Below, one piece after another: positions 8,495-16,769 of a DNA stretch of 64,000 bases. The notes under the pieces were generated by a model. That model made no database searches. It saw only the letters and a program-made list of their open reading frames with translations, and was not told where the DNA came from. How positions within the stretch are numbered: position 1 is the first letter of the stretch; each line of letters begins with the position of its first letter. Origin of the DNA: Fen-671 sp963794745 (GTDB taxonomy: Bacteria; Actinomycetota; Acidimicrobiia; Acidimicrobiales; Palsa-688); the NCBI GenBank assembly GCA_963794745.1, contig CAWCEZ010000010.1, positions 372,001 through 436,000 of the forward strand, written 5' to 3'. The position numbers were made by a program, and so were the translations under genes.

Positions 8495-9706
8495 ATGCGA
8501 CGGGCGCGCAAAGGCCGGCATGCGGTAGACAGAGCACGGCGGCCACGGAGAGCCCGGGAGGCGGGCGCGCTCATCGGGACGGCGTGTGTCGTCCTGGTCG
8601 CCACGGGAGGGGTCGTGGCAAGCGGGAGCAGCGCGCAAGCCCACCACCTGATGGCCCTCGGGTCGCGTAGCGTTGACCCTGGCGCGGGGCCGGTCACCAC
8701 TACCCCGCCACCCACCACCACCACCTCAACGACGGTGCCTCAGCTCGCGGTCCTGTCCATAACACCTGGGCAAGGGGCCGAGGGCATCGCATCCGGGATG
8801 CCCTTGACAGTGGTCCTGTCGGGCCCACCGCCCGCTGGCGCCCCGATGCCGGCCCTGGTGCCGGCTGCGCAGGGCCGCTGGACAGTGCAGGGCTCGACCC
8901 TCACGTTCACCCCGTCGTTCGGCTACGCCCCGTGGTCCACCGAACGTGTCGTGGTCCCCAAGGCGCTCGCTGGCCCCAAGACCTCCACCTTTCATGTTGC
9001 GGCGGTCCCGCTGCTGCGAGTCCAGCAGCTACTGGCCGAGCTTCGCTACCTACCTGTCGCCTACGGCCCGTCGGCAGGCGTCTCCGGGCTTGCCATGGCC
9101 GCCCCGGTAGCGGCGCTCGTCTCGCCGAGAACGTTGCCCGGGACGTTCACATGGCGCTTTGCGAAGGTCCCTGCCTCGCTCAGGTCGCTATGGGCACCGG
9201 GCAAAGACAACGTCATGACTACCGGCGCGCTCATGCATTTTGAGGCGGTCGAGAACCTGCCTGAAAACAGCCCGATCGACCCTCAGCTTTGGGGGGCACT
9301 GAAAAAGGCGGTCGCATCACGTGCAACCGACCCCGCGCCTTACGACTACCTAATGGTGACCGAGGCGGTCCCCGAGCAGCTCGTCGTCTGGAGGGACGGA
9401 GCCGACCTCTATTCGACTCCAGTCAACACAGGCGTCCCAGGCGCGTGGACTGCCACTGGCACGTACCCCGTTTATGCCCGGTTTTATACGACGACGATGA
9501 TCGGGACAGATGTTGACGGCTATCACTACGACGTCGCCAATGTGCCCTGGGTCGCTTATTTCAACGGCGGCGACGCCGTCCACGGTTATTGGCGCGACAG
9601 CTACGGCTACCCTCAGAGCAATGGTTGCGTTGAGCTCCCGATAGACAATGCACAAGTCGTCTGGTCGATGGACCCGATAGGGACCCTCGTCAACGTCAGC
9701 GCCTGA
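8495..9706 (+). CDS. L,D-transpeptidase (YkuD domain) with Ig-like domain
   Basis: Extracytoplasmic enzyme that forms 3-3 cross-links in peptidoglycan, or attaches proteins to it. The basic N-terminus is followed by a signal or anchor helix (GALIGTACVVLVATGGVVASG). A Pro/Thr linker leads to a domain like bacterial Ig (TPGQGAEGIASGMPLTVVLSG...LTFTPSFGY). The YkuD domain fills the C-terminus, with the catalytic motif HGYWRDSYGYPQSNGCVELP; Cys378 is the nucleophile, and the His lies in that motif. GGAGGAGG just upstream supports ATG 8495. This architecture matches mycobacterial Ldt enzymes. It is followed after 6 bases by a GT-C gene. Confidence 0.92.
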   Translation: MRRARKGRHAVDRARRPRRAREAGALIGTACVVLVATGGVVASGSSAQAHHLMALGSRSVDPGAGPVTTTPPPTTTTSTTVPQLAVLSITPGQGAEGIASGMPLTVVLSGPPPAGAPMPALVPAAQGRWTVQGSTLTFTPSFGYAPWSTERVVVPKALAGPKTSTFHVAAVPLLRVQQLLAELRYLPVAYGPSAGVSGLAMAAPVAALVSPRTLPGTFTWRFAKVPASLRSLWAPGKDNVMTTGALMHFEAVENLPENSPIDPQLWGALKKAVASRATDPAPYDYLMVTEAVPEQLVVWRDGADLYSTPVNTGVPGAWTATGTYPVYARFYTTTMIGTDVDGYHYDVANVPWVAYFNGGDAVHGYWRDSYGYPQSNGCVELPIDNAQVVWSMDPIGTLVNVSA

Positions 9707-9712
9707 GCAAAG

Positions 9713-11088
9713 GTGCCCCCGAGGGAGGCTCGGCGGGCCAACCGGCTAGCGCTAGTCCTGCTCAGCGGCGTTTACCTGGCACTGGCTCTCCCCTACTCGC
9801 TGCTGACTAGGGCGTGGGAAGCCAATGACGAGCTCGACCACGCCACTTATATCGAGTACATCGTCCGCCACGGCGCCCTCCCGCGGATCAGCGGCCTCAA
9901 CGGGCACGAATCACACCAACCGCCCCTGTACTACCTGCTCGCCGCGGCGTGGCAAAAGCTTCTCAGGATCCCTGCCTTCACGCCTTCGGCGGTGCCCAAC
10001 CCGGATGTCGCTGCGCAGTCCAACGCGGGCCGCCGGTTCCTGGAGCTTCTCCATGACTACACCCCTGCGCAACACCAAGACGCTGTCTACCTCCACGAGC
10101 TTCGCCTCCTGTCCGTGCTTCTCGGGCTAGCGACGGTCCTTTTGAGCTACGGCTGCGCTCGCCTCGTCTTCGCCCGGCGCGAGGCTGCACTTTCAGCCGG
10201 CCTGCTGGTTGCGCTCCTTCCCAAACAGCTTGTGGTCGACAGCGTCGTCAGCAACGACAGCCTCGTTATCACCTTGTGCGCTTTGGCGCTCTTCATCTAC
10301 CTTCTTTCCGAAAAAGCCCGTCAGGAAAACGACCGACGACGACGACGTTGGCTCATGCTCGCTTTGGGGATAACCCTGGGGCTGGCTGCAACTACTAAGT
10401 TGAACAGCCTGCCTTTGGCTGCCCTCCTGCTGTGCTTGAGCGCGGTTCCAGGCCTACAGCGACGGGGCCTGCTCGCAGACAGCGCTCTTGCGGTGGCCGG
10501 GGCGCTCGCGGCCAGCCTGTGGTGGTTCGTACGTAACAAGGTCTTGTACGGTCAGTTCTTGGCGTCGCGGGCCACCCTTGCGTACCTCAAAGCGTGGCTG
10601 CCACCCCTTGTCGTACCCGTCTCGTGGACAAATACGAGCCGTTTCCTTCACTTTGTCCCGTCGCAGCTCTTCAGAAGTGTTTGGTATGACGGCGGTTGGA
10701 ACCAGTTCGACCTTCCCAAATGGATGAACTTCTTCCTTTGGCCCTCGCAGCCCTCTCGATGACCTCTGCCGCTGTGATGTTGCGAGCAAGGCGGTGGCGA
10801 GCGGCCCTACGCCCCTCGTTCAGCAGGCTTAGCGTCTGCGGTATTGCCGGGGCCGTCTTGGCGGGCATCGCCGCGGTGGTCATAATTGCGCAAACGACAA
10901 CCCAAGCCGAGGGCCGTGTCGGGTTCGTTGGTTTGGCCGGCTTCGCCGTGTTGCTCGTGCTCGGCACCGCTGCCGGCACGGCTCAAAAGCGCCTCACGCG
11001 CGCCGCGGTCTTCGCCTGGCCCGCCGCGCTCGTTGCTGTCAACATCTACGTCTTTTCGAATTACCTGGTCCCCTTCGGCGGCTTGTGA
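9713..11088 (+). CDS. Polytopic GT-C type glycosyltransferase, frameshifted
   Basis: Predicted lipid-linked sugar transferase of the DUF2142/GT-C kind. Early in the protein is WEANDELDHATYIEYIVRHG, with the acidic loop typical of GT-C active sites, and ESHQPPLYYLLAA. Many hydrophobic helices follow. A frame change at about 10735-10741 separates this from the continuing helices (LALAALSMTSAAVMLRARRW to VNIYVFSNYLVPFGG); one base added in the TTT run rejoins them to give about 458 residues. The start is GTG 9713, six bases after the L,D-transpeptidase stop, so the two may be co-transcribed. Donor and acceptor are unknown. Confidence 0.78.
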
Positions 11089-11092
11089 CAGG

Positions 11093-11644
11093 ATGCCGGC
11101 GATGGGAACCTTCGCGCTTGGCACGCTGTCCGGCACCCCCGCATCCGAGCGCCCCGACCTTCTTGCCGCCCCGACACTGGAGGCGCTGGCGAACCTGGGC
11201 CTGCTCGACGCGGTCGGGGTCGTCGAGATTGACCCGGCCATCTCCGACACCGCGGCGACCCAACAAAGCTTCGGCCTCGGCTCCGACATGCTCGCCAACT
11301 GCGTGGTGGTTGGGGGCAAACGGGAAGGAGACGAGCGCCTGGCAGCGTGCGTGGTGCTCGCCTCGACCCGAGCCGATGTCAACGGAGTGGTCAGGCGCTA
11401 CCTCGACGTACGTAAGGCATCGTTCCTGCCCATGGACCGAGCCGTCACCTTGACAGGCATGGAGTACGGAGGGATCACGCCGATCGGGCTGCCGGCCGAC
11501 TGGCCGCTGCTGGTCGACCAGCGCGTAACGGTGCAGCCCATGGTCGTGATCGGCTCCGGCGTACGGCGCTCCAGAATCCTTGTCCCAGGCGCCCTGTTGG
11601 GAAGGCTCCCGACCGCAAGCGTCACCGACGGGCTCGGCGTGTAG
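11093..11644 (+). CDS. YbaK/ProX-type aminoacyl-tRNA deacylase
   Basis: 183-residue cytoplasmic protein of the YbaK/prolyl-tRNA editing family, which hydrolyses mischarged aminoacyl-tRNA. Visible features are the N-terminal VVEIDPAISDTAATQQSFGL, a core NCVVVGGKREGDERLAACVVLASTRADV, and the late motif MEYGGITPIGLPADWPLLVD, which matches the family's GGV-PPFG region with variation. The usual catalytic Lys is hard to place; the sequence is more divergent than typical YbaK. Starts at ATG 11093 or 11102 are both possible. It converges on the propeller lipoprotein gene with 18 bases between. Confidence 0.75.
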   Translation: MPAMGTFALGTLSGTPASERPDLLAAPTLEALANLGLLDAVGVVEIDPAISDTAATQQSFGLGSDMLANCVVVGGKREGDERLAACVVLASTRADVNGVVRRYLDVRKASFLPMDRAVTLTGMEYGGITPIGLPADWPLLVDQRVTVQPMVVIGSGVRRSRILVPGALLGRLPTASVTDGLGV

Positions 11645-11662
11645 CCAAACGCGTCGGTCGGT

Positions 11663-13942
11663 TTATGGCTTGGTGGAGCTAATGATGTCGTTGTCCCCCG
11701 TTGCAACACAAAGCGTGACGCCGGCACAGGAAAGGCTGATCCCGAGGCTGTTCCTAGGAGAATCCGGGGGCTCATAGCTAGAGGTCCAGGCCCCGGCGCC
11801 CCCCGTCGGGTCGGACGTGATGACCAAGTCAAGCGCGACGTCGGACGCCACGCACACCCTCGAGGTCGCACACGCCACCGTGTCAGCGTCCCCGTTTAGC
11901 ACCCCGCTGACCTCCTTCCAGGCTGGACCGCCGCCGGCAGGGTCGCGGGAGACAAACAGCTGGCCGCTCGCAGCAATGCAGAAGCTCGTGCTCGGGCAGG
12001 ACACGCTGGAGATACTGCTGGTCGAACCGGCTGGAGCCGCCATTTTCCATGCCCTAGCCCCCCCGGTCGGGTCGGTGGTTGTGAGAATTTGGCCGCCGTC
12101 GTCGCCAGCAAGGCAAAAGTGGACGCTGGGGCACGACAGGGCCGTGACTTCTGGGGAAGCGGCCGCCACGTCTACGTCGTAGACCTTCCAGGCCGACGGC
12201 GGGCCGGTGGGATTGGTAGAGACGAGGACATTCCCATTGACGTCGGCAACCAGGCACAGCGTAGGGCTGGGGCACGACACGCTTTCGAATTGGTCACCGC
12301 CCTGTCCCATTAAGGCGTTTCCGACGTCGGCCGACTTCCATTTGGCGGGACCTCCGGTCGGGGCCGTGGTGGTGACGATGTTGCCCCCGTCTATTGCTAC
12401 GCACAGCTCGCTGTCGGGGCACGACACGCCCGAGAACCCCGTTGAGGCTGCCGGAACTGTCGACATCTTCCAAGCCGACGTGCTACCGCTCGAGGGGTCG
12501 TTCGAGACGAACACCCTGCCGCCGTCGTCGACAGCGGCGCAGAATCTGGGCGACGGGCACGACACCGAGACGATCCCGTTCTGTTCTTTTGCGAAATTTG
12601 CCTCCCGCCAGCTCGCCGTGTCGACCGCCGCGGTGACGGTCGTCGCGGCCGGGACCGTGGTAGGCGTGCTGGGTGCTGCTGGGGCGCCCGCGACCGGGCT
12701 GGTCGAGGTGATGATGTCGTTGTCGCCCGTGATGACACAGAGGTCGACGGCAGGGCAGGAAAGGCCGATGCCCATGGTGTTGCCAGGAGCGTTCGGGGCC
12801 GAATAGATGGAGGCCCAAGCGGCCAAACCGTCGGTCGGATGAGCGGAGGTGGCCAAGTCGAGCGCAACGTCGGAGACAATGCACAGGTGCAGGCTGTGGC
12901 AGGTAACGGCCTCCGCGTCATTGTTGATAACACCGCTCGTCGAATACCAGGCCGAGGCACCGCCCGCAGGGTCGGCAGAGGTGAGCAGTTGGGCGCCGGT
13001 GGCTATGCAGAAACTGGGCGACGGGCACGACAGGGTATGGATGCTCTCGCCCGAGCCGGAGGGCGTGGCCATCTTCCAGCCCGAAGCACCGCCCATCGGG
13101 TCAGCGGTGGTAAGGATGTTCCCGTCATCGTCACCGGCGACACAGAGGTTGGCGGTCGGGCAGGACAACGCACTTATCCCGGCGTTCGACGCAGGGGCGT
13201 CAGCGTCAACGACCTTCCAGGACGATGCCGCCCCCGTCGGGTCGTCGGAGACGAGGATGTTGCCGTTGACGTCGCCGAGCACACAAAGGCTGGCGCTGGC
13301 GCACGAGAGCGCCTCGAACTCGTCGCCGGCCTGTCCTATCAGGGCATTGCCGACATCGACCGCCTTCCACGCGGAGGGGCCGCCGGCAGGGTTAGTCGTA
13401 GTAAGGACGTTGCCCCCGGCTATCGCGACACACAATTTGACGTCCGGGCACGACACAGCGCCGAAGCCGGACGACGCCCCAGGGACCTCGGCCCTCTTCC
13501 AGGCGGACCTCCCACCGGCCGGGTCGGTGGACACGAGCTCACTACCGCCGGTGTCAACGGCGACGCACAGGCCCACGGACGGGCACGAGACAGAGAGGAT
13601 GCCACCCTTTTCTGCCGCGAAGATCGCTGTCTTCCAGTGGGGGGCGCTCGGCACGGACGTAGTTGCCGTCGTAACGACCGGGGGTGCGCTCGTCGTCACA
13701 CCCGCGGGAGGTAGCGCGGTTGTCGTCTGCGGCGCGGTAGTGGTTGACCGCGACGTAGGGACCGCTCGGACCGTGCTCGGCTTGGCAGCGGTCGGCGTGG
13801 CGGCGGGATTGGATTTAGGGCTCGAGCCGCAAGCGCCCAAGAGAACGCTGCAAAGCAGGGCTGCAGTCGCTAGCGAGCAGCCGAGGCGTGCTGCCTCAAA
13901 CCGTCCGCGCCGACAACAATGGGGACGGTTTAACGCAGCCAC
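11663..13942 (-). CDS. Lipoprotein with two seven-blade SCP-repeat propellers
   Basis: Predicted secreted lipoprotein of 759 residues. From GTG 13942 (CCGGAG upstream) a basic start and hydrophobic stretch end in the lipobox LLGAC, so Cys37 should be lipidated and the protein held on the outer membrane face. A Pro/Thr-rich linker follows. The rest is fourteen repeats of about 40 residues, in two sets of seven separated by an Ala/Thr/Pro linker. Each unit has a paired-Cys motif close to SCPSxxxC, then A-x-D-x-G-x-(I/V), T-T-x-P-x-G-G and a Trp-Lys. Seven units per set suggest two seven-blade propellers. In-frame codons further upstream belong to the tRNA-Ser gene and are not coding. Function unknown; binding or scaffolding is likely. 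Confidence 0.8.
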   Translation of the reverse strand: MAALNRPHCCRRGRFEAARLGCSLATAALLCSVLLGACGSSPKSNPAATPTAAKPSTVRAVPTSRSTTTAPQTTTALPPAGVTTSAPPVVTTATTSVPSAPHWKTAIFAAEKGGILSVSCPSVGLCVAVDTGGSELVSTDPAGGRSAWKRAEVPGASSGFGAVSCPDVKLCVAIAGGNVLTTTNPAGGPSAWKAVDVGNALIGQAGDEFEALSCASASLCVLGDVNGNILVSDDPTGAASSWKVVDADAPASNAGISALSCPTANLCVAGDDDGNILTTADPMGGASGWKMATPSGSGESIHTLSCPSPSFCIATGAQLLTSADPAGGASAWYSTSGVINNDAEAVTCHSLHLCIVSDVALDLATSAHPTDGLAAWASIYSAPNAPGNTMGIGLSCPAVDLCVITGDNDIITSTSPVAGAPAAPSTPTTVPAATTVTAAVDTASWREANFAKEQNGIVSVSCPSPRFCAAVDDGGRVFVSNDPSSGSTSAWKMSTVPAASTGFSGVSCPDSELCVAIDGGNIVTTTAPTGGPAKWKSADVGNALMGQGGDQFESVSCPSPTLCLVADVNGNVLVSTNPTGPPSAWKVYDVDVAAASPEVTALSCPSVHFCLAGDDGGQILTTTDPTGGARAWKMAAPAGSTSSISSVSCPSTSFCIAASGQLFVSRDPAGGGPAWKEVSGVLNGDADTVACATSRVCVASDVALDLVITSDPTGGAGAWTSSYEPPDSPRNSLGISLSCAGVTLCVATGDNDIISSTKP
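11670..13610 (-). repeat. Fourteen propeller-blade repeats in two sets of seven
   Basis: Within the lipoprotein gene, the Cys-pair motif occurs seven times (SCPSVGLC, SCPDVKLC, SCASASLC, SCPTANLC, SCPSPSFC, TCHSLHLC, SCPAVDLC), then seven times more (SCPSPRFC, SCPDSELC, SCPSPTLC, SCPSVHFC, SCPSTSFC, ACATSRVC, SCAGVTLC). Unit n of set one resembles unit n of set two more than its neighbours, so a whole propeller was duplicated. Confidence 0.85.
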
Positions 13943-13989
13943 GCCCGACTCCGGGGATCCCCCAGTCGGCGGGCAAAAGGCGCTTGAGC

Positions 13990-14075
13990 GGAGGGAGTGG
14001 GATTTGAACCCACGGTGGGCGTGAGCCCACAACGGTTTTCGAGACCGTCCGATTCGGCCACTCTCGCATCCCTCC
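13990..14075 (-). tRNA. tRNA-Ser (anticodon CGA)
   Basis: 86-base type II tRNA. On the minus strand it begins GGAGGGA and ends TCCCTCC, a perfect 7-bp acceptor stem. The T-arm reads GTGGG-TTCAAAT-CCCAC, and the anticodon loop CTCGAAA gives anticodon CGA for UCG codons. A long variable arm (TGTGGGCTCACGCCCAC) is as expected for serine. The 3' CCA is not encoded. It lies just upstream of the propeller lipoprotein on the same strand. Confidence 0.97.
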
Positions 14076-14113
14076 AGGTGGCTTATTGAAGTACCTCGGT
14101 AGCCTAGGCGAGC

Positions 14114-14668
14114 ATGGCAATCGTGGTGGTCGCTCTCGTCGGTCTCGCGTTCGGTGCGGGTGACCAATACCTCGGCACCCTGACGGCCGCGCATGCACTC
14201 GGCTGGTGGAGCGTCTCGGTGAGCGGCCTGTCGGCCCCGTGGTTGGTCCTTCCGTTCCTCGCCGGGACTAGGCGGGGGTCACCTCGACGCGCCGCGGTTG
14301 CCGGCGGGTTGATCGTCTGGGCAGCACTTTCCGGCTACTTCGCGATGACCCTGAGCCCCCTGGAAGGCGTGCACTTCCATCTGAGCGCTTTGGCTTCCAT
14401 CGTCCGGTCCGACTGGCCTACCGAGGTCGGCGGCACTGCACTAGGACCAGTGTTCGGGTGGCTCGGCTACCGATGGACCGGCCACCGATCGCGGCTCGCG
14501 GCGGTCCTCGTCGCGGGCGCCCTCTGCTTGGAGCCCGTTGCAGTAGTTGCGGTAGGACGTGGTACCGGTCGCAACCACGCGGTCTGGATAGCCGAAGTCA
14601 TCGCCGGGATTGGCGCCGGCGCCTTCTTCGTCTCCTGTGCTCGCTGGCAACGTCGCAACTTCGCCTGA
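14114..14668 (+). CDS. DUF6518-like integral membrane protein
   Basis: 184-residue membrane protein with about six hydrophobic helices. The sequence VGLAFGAGDQYLG near the start, the central WSVSVSGLSAPWLVLPFLAG, then GYFAMTLSPLEGVHF and GPVFGWLGYRW, match the actinobacterial DUF6518 family as I recall it. No function is established for the family and no catalytic motif is visible. It diverges from the tRNA-Ser gene; the start is an ATG 38 bases beyond the tRNA end. Confidence 0.65.
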   Translation: MAIVVVALVGLAFGAGDQYLGTLTAAHALGWWSVSVSGLSAPWLVLPFLAGTRRGSPRRAAVAGGLIVWAALSGYFAMTLSPLEGVHFHLSALASIVRSDWPTEVGGTALGPVFGWLGYRWTGHRSRLAAVLVAGALCLEPVAVVAVGRGTGRNHAVWIAEVIAGIGAGAFFVSCARWQRRNFA

Positions 14669-14801
14669 GATCCCAGTCCACCTGCGTTGGCGGCGGCGGC
14701 TAACGCATTGGCCGGTGGAAGATCCTCGTGCCGGAGACCTTGCCTCCCCGGTTTGAACGGGGTAAAAATGGTTTGTTTGCGGTTGCTCCTGGGAGGGACA
14801 A

Positions 14802-15335
14802 ATGCCGAACCAATTCGCCATCGACGTCACCCGCATCCGGGACGAGGCACGCCAACACCTGAAAAAGGGAGCGGTCACCCCCTCCAACACGACCGATGTC
14901 GACCTTGTCATCACGGTGCTCAACGAAGTAGTAGCCAGCGAGATGGTCTGCTACTTGCGCTACACGCAAAACGCGATCGTCGCCCAAGGCATCGACCGCG
15001 AGCAGGTCGCCAGCGTGTTCCGGGACCACGCGACTGAAGAGCTCGGGCACTTCGGGAAGGTGGCAGAACGCATCAACCAGCTGGGAGGGTCGCCGGACCT
15101 GAACCCCGCCACGATGAAGCAACGTGCCCACACCGAGTACACCACCCTCGATGACAGCGACCTGCAGGGAATGCTGCGCGAGAACCTCATCGGAGAACGC
15201 ATCGTCATCGAGACCTACACCGAGATCATCCGCTGGATCGGCGACGCCGACATCACCACCCGACGGATGATGGAACAGCTCCTCAAGGACGAAGAGGACC
15301 ACGCCGACGAGCTCAACGACCTCTTCGTGAGCTGA
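14802..15335 (+). CDS. Ferritin-like / bacterioferritin-type protein
   Basis: 177-residue four-helix-bundle protein likely to bind a di-iron centre and store or detoxify iron. Helices carry the expected ligands: E-x-V-x-x-E in LNEVVASEMVCYLRY, E-E-x-x-H in HATEELGHFGKVAERI, E in RENLIGERIVIETYTEII, and E-E-x-H in LKDEEDHADELNDL. Length and order fit the ferritin/Dps superfamily, nearest to bacterioferritin-like proteins. ATG 14802 follows GGGAGG. In the leader (about 14750-14766) CCCCG-GTTTGAA-CGGGG forms a small hairpin whose role is unclear. Confidence 0.88.
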   Translation: MPNQFAIDVTRIRDEARQHLKKGAVTPSNTTDVDLVITVLNEVVASEMVCYLRYTQNAIVAQGIDREQVASVFRDHATEELGHFGKVAERINQLGGSPDLNPATMKQRAHTEYTTLDDSDLQGMLRENLIGERIVIETYTEIIRWIGDADITTRRMMEQLLKDEEDHADELNDLFVS

Positions 15336-15341
15336 CAGGCA

Positions 15342-16699
15342 CTAACCGCACAGCCAATCAAGGACGACTGCGGCTGTCCACGAGTGGTTGGCAGTGCCCA
15401 GTACCTCGCCGGTACCCGGCTCGTAGTACTCGGCAAGCCCACCAGCCAGCACTACCTGTTCGAGAGCAGTGGCACGCAGGCTGGCCGCGGCCTGAGTGGC
15501 ACCGGCTCGTTGCAGCGCCCACACCAAGAGCCAGTTGGTCACGGGCCAGACGGGACCACGCCAATACGAACGCGGGCGGAAGTGAGGCGAACAGGGACTG
15601 GTACTGGGCGGTAGCGGCCACTTGAGCTCAGGGTGGCCGGCCCAGCAGGGGCCTCGTAGCAGCGTGACCAACCTGTCCAATTCGTCTGGCGCAAGCTGGC
15701 CCGCGATCAAGGGGGCGAACCCAGCGATTGTGCCGGCCTCGAGATCTTCGCCCGTGCGTAGGTCGATGTCGCTGGCCAGGCCGGAGGGCCTTGTCCGGGC
15801 GGCAACAGCGGCACGGGCGCGCTCTGCGTAGCCCCGGATCTCAGCTACTTCGGGTGCTCCCACCAACGCCGCGAGCTCAGCGAGGTCGTCATTGGCTGCC
15901 GCGAAGATGGCCGTGAAAAAAACGTCGCCCACATCAAAGCTGGATGACGTGCTCAGCACTTTCTGGTCATAGCCTGCATTCTTGGCCTCTTCTACGAGCC
16001 ACAGGTACCTGTCGTACTCCTCGCCGGTCGGTCGTTGGGCGGCGTCGGCGACGAACTTCAAGTCGCGACGCTCATAAGGGGGGAGCCCGGGCCAGGCTGG
16101 ACGCGGCTGTAAGGGCCGTCGAAGCGTGGGGAATTGTCCATGCCGCTTTCCCACCCGTGGAAAATCCGCACGAGGCCGGTGCTCATTTCGGTGCGTTCCC
16201 TGGCCAGGAAACGGTGCCAGGAAAGCAGTTTCGGGAAGAACCTCTCGGCCCACGCAAGCCCGCAGGACGCCGTTGAAGGGTCGGCGCGCTTGGCAGCCTC
16301 GACGGCGCGCAGTGCGGCAATCGCATGCACGGGAGGCTGGCAGATGCCACTAGTCATTGGTTTGGCAGGGGCGTCGGCGCTCACCTCGGAACAGGCCCAG
16401 CGGTCGGGCCCCGGGAAATAGCCCCCGGCATCGGGGTCGAACACGATGTGCGGGAGCATGCCATTGCGCCACTGGCCAGTGAACAGGGCGTCGAGGTTGC
16501 GGCACGCGAGGTCGACATCGATGGCGGACAACCCGATCGCGATAAACGCGGTATCCCAGCTCCACTGGTGCGGGTACAGGCCTCGCGATGGTTTGACAAC
16601 GTCGCCGTCGGAGTTGAGGCCGAGTACGTAAGCCGCTTGGGCCGCAGTCGTCCTCGCCAGCTTCTCGGGGAGCTCAAGGGAGTAATCGTTCAGGTCCAA
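15342..16699 (-). CDS. MGH/GH63-like glycoside hydrolase, frameshifted
   Basis: Predicted (alpha/alpha)6-barrel hydrolase related to mannosyl- or glucosylglycerate hydrolases and GH63. Motifs run in family order: GLYPHQWSWDTAFIAIGL, SGICQPPVHA, FHGWESGMDNSPRFD, then after a frame change SYWRGPVWPVTNWLLVWAL and TGEVLGTANHSWTAAVVLDW. The catalytic acids are expected in WESGMD and near HSW. The shift lies in a run of six G (16078-16083): adding one base joins ...VQPGPG to LPPYERRDLKFVADAA. TTG 16699 is a tentative start, since the first ATG would run into the divergent GH36 gene. Substrate is uncertain: compatible-solute glycoside or alpha-glycan. Confidence 0.78.
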
Positions 16700-16769
16700 A
16701 TCCTTATGGCCCTTCAGTAATGTGAGACGCTCCGCACTGAAGCTGTCAGCATCTCGAGCAGGGAGGCAT

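Noticed and set aside
12849..14024. Long open frame on the plus strand (391 codons)
   Set aside because: It is antisense to the repeat lipoprotein and runs into the tRNA; its repeats mirror the real gene.
13943..14194. N-terminal extension of the propeller lipoprotein
   Set aside because: These codons translate the tRNA-Ser gene and the DNA between it and the lipoprotein start; GTG 13942 followed by a lipobox is the better start.
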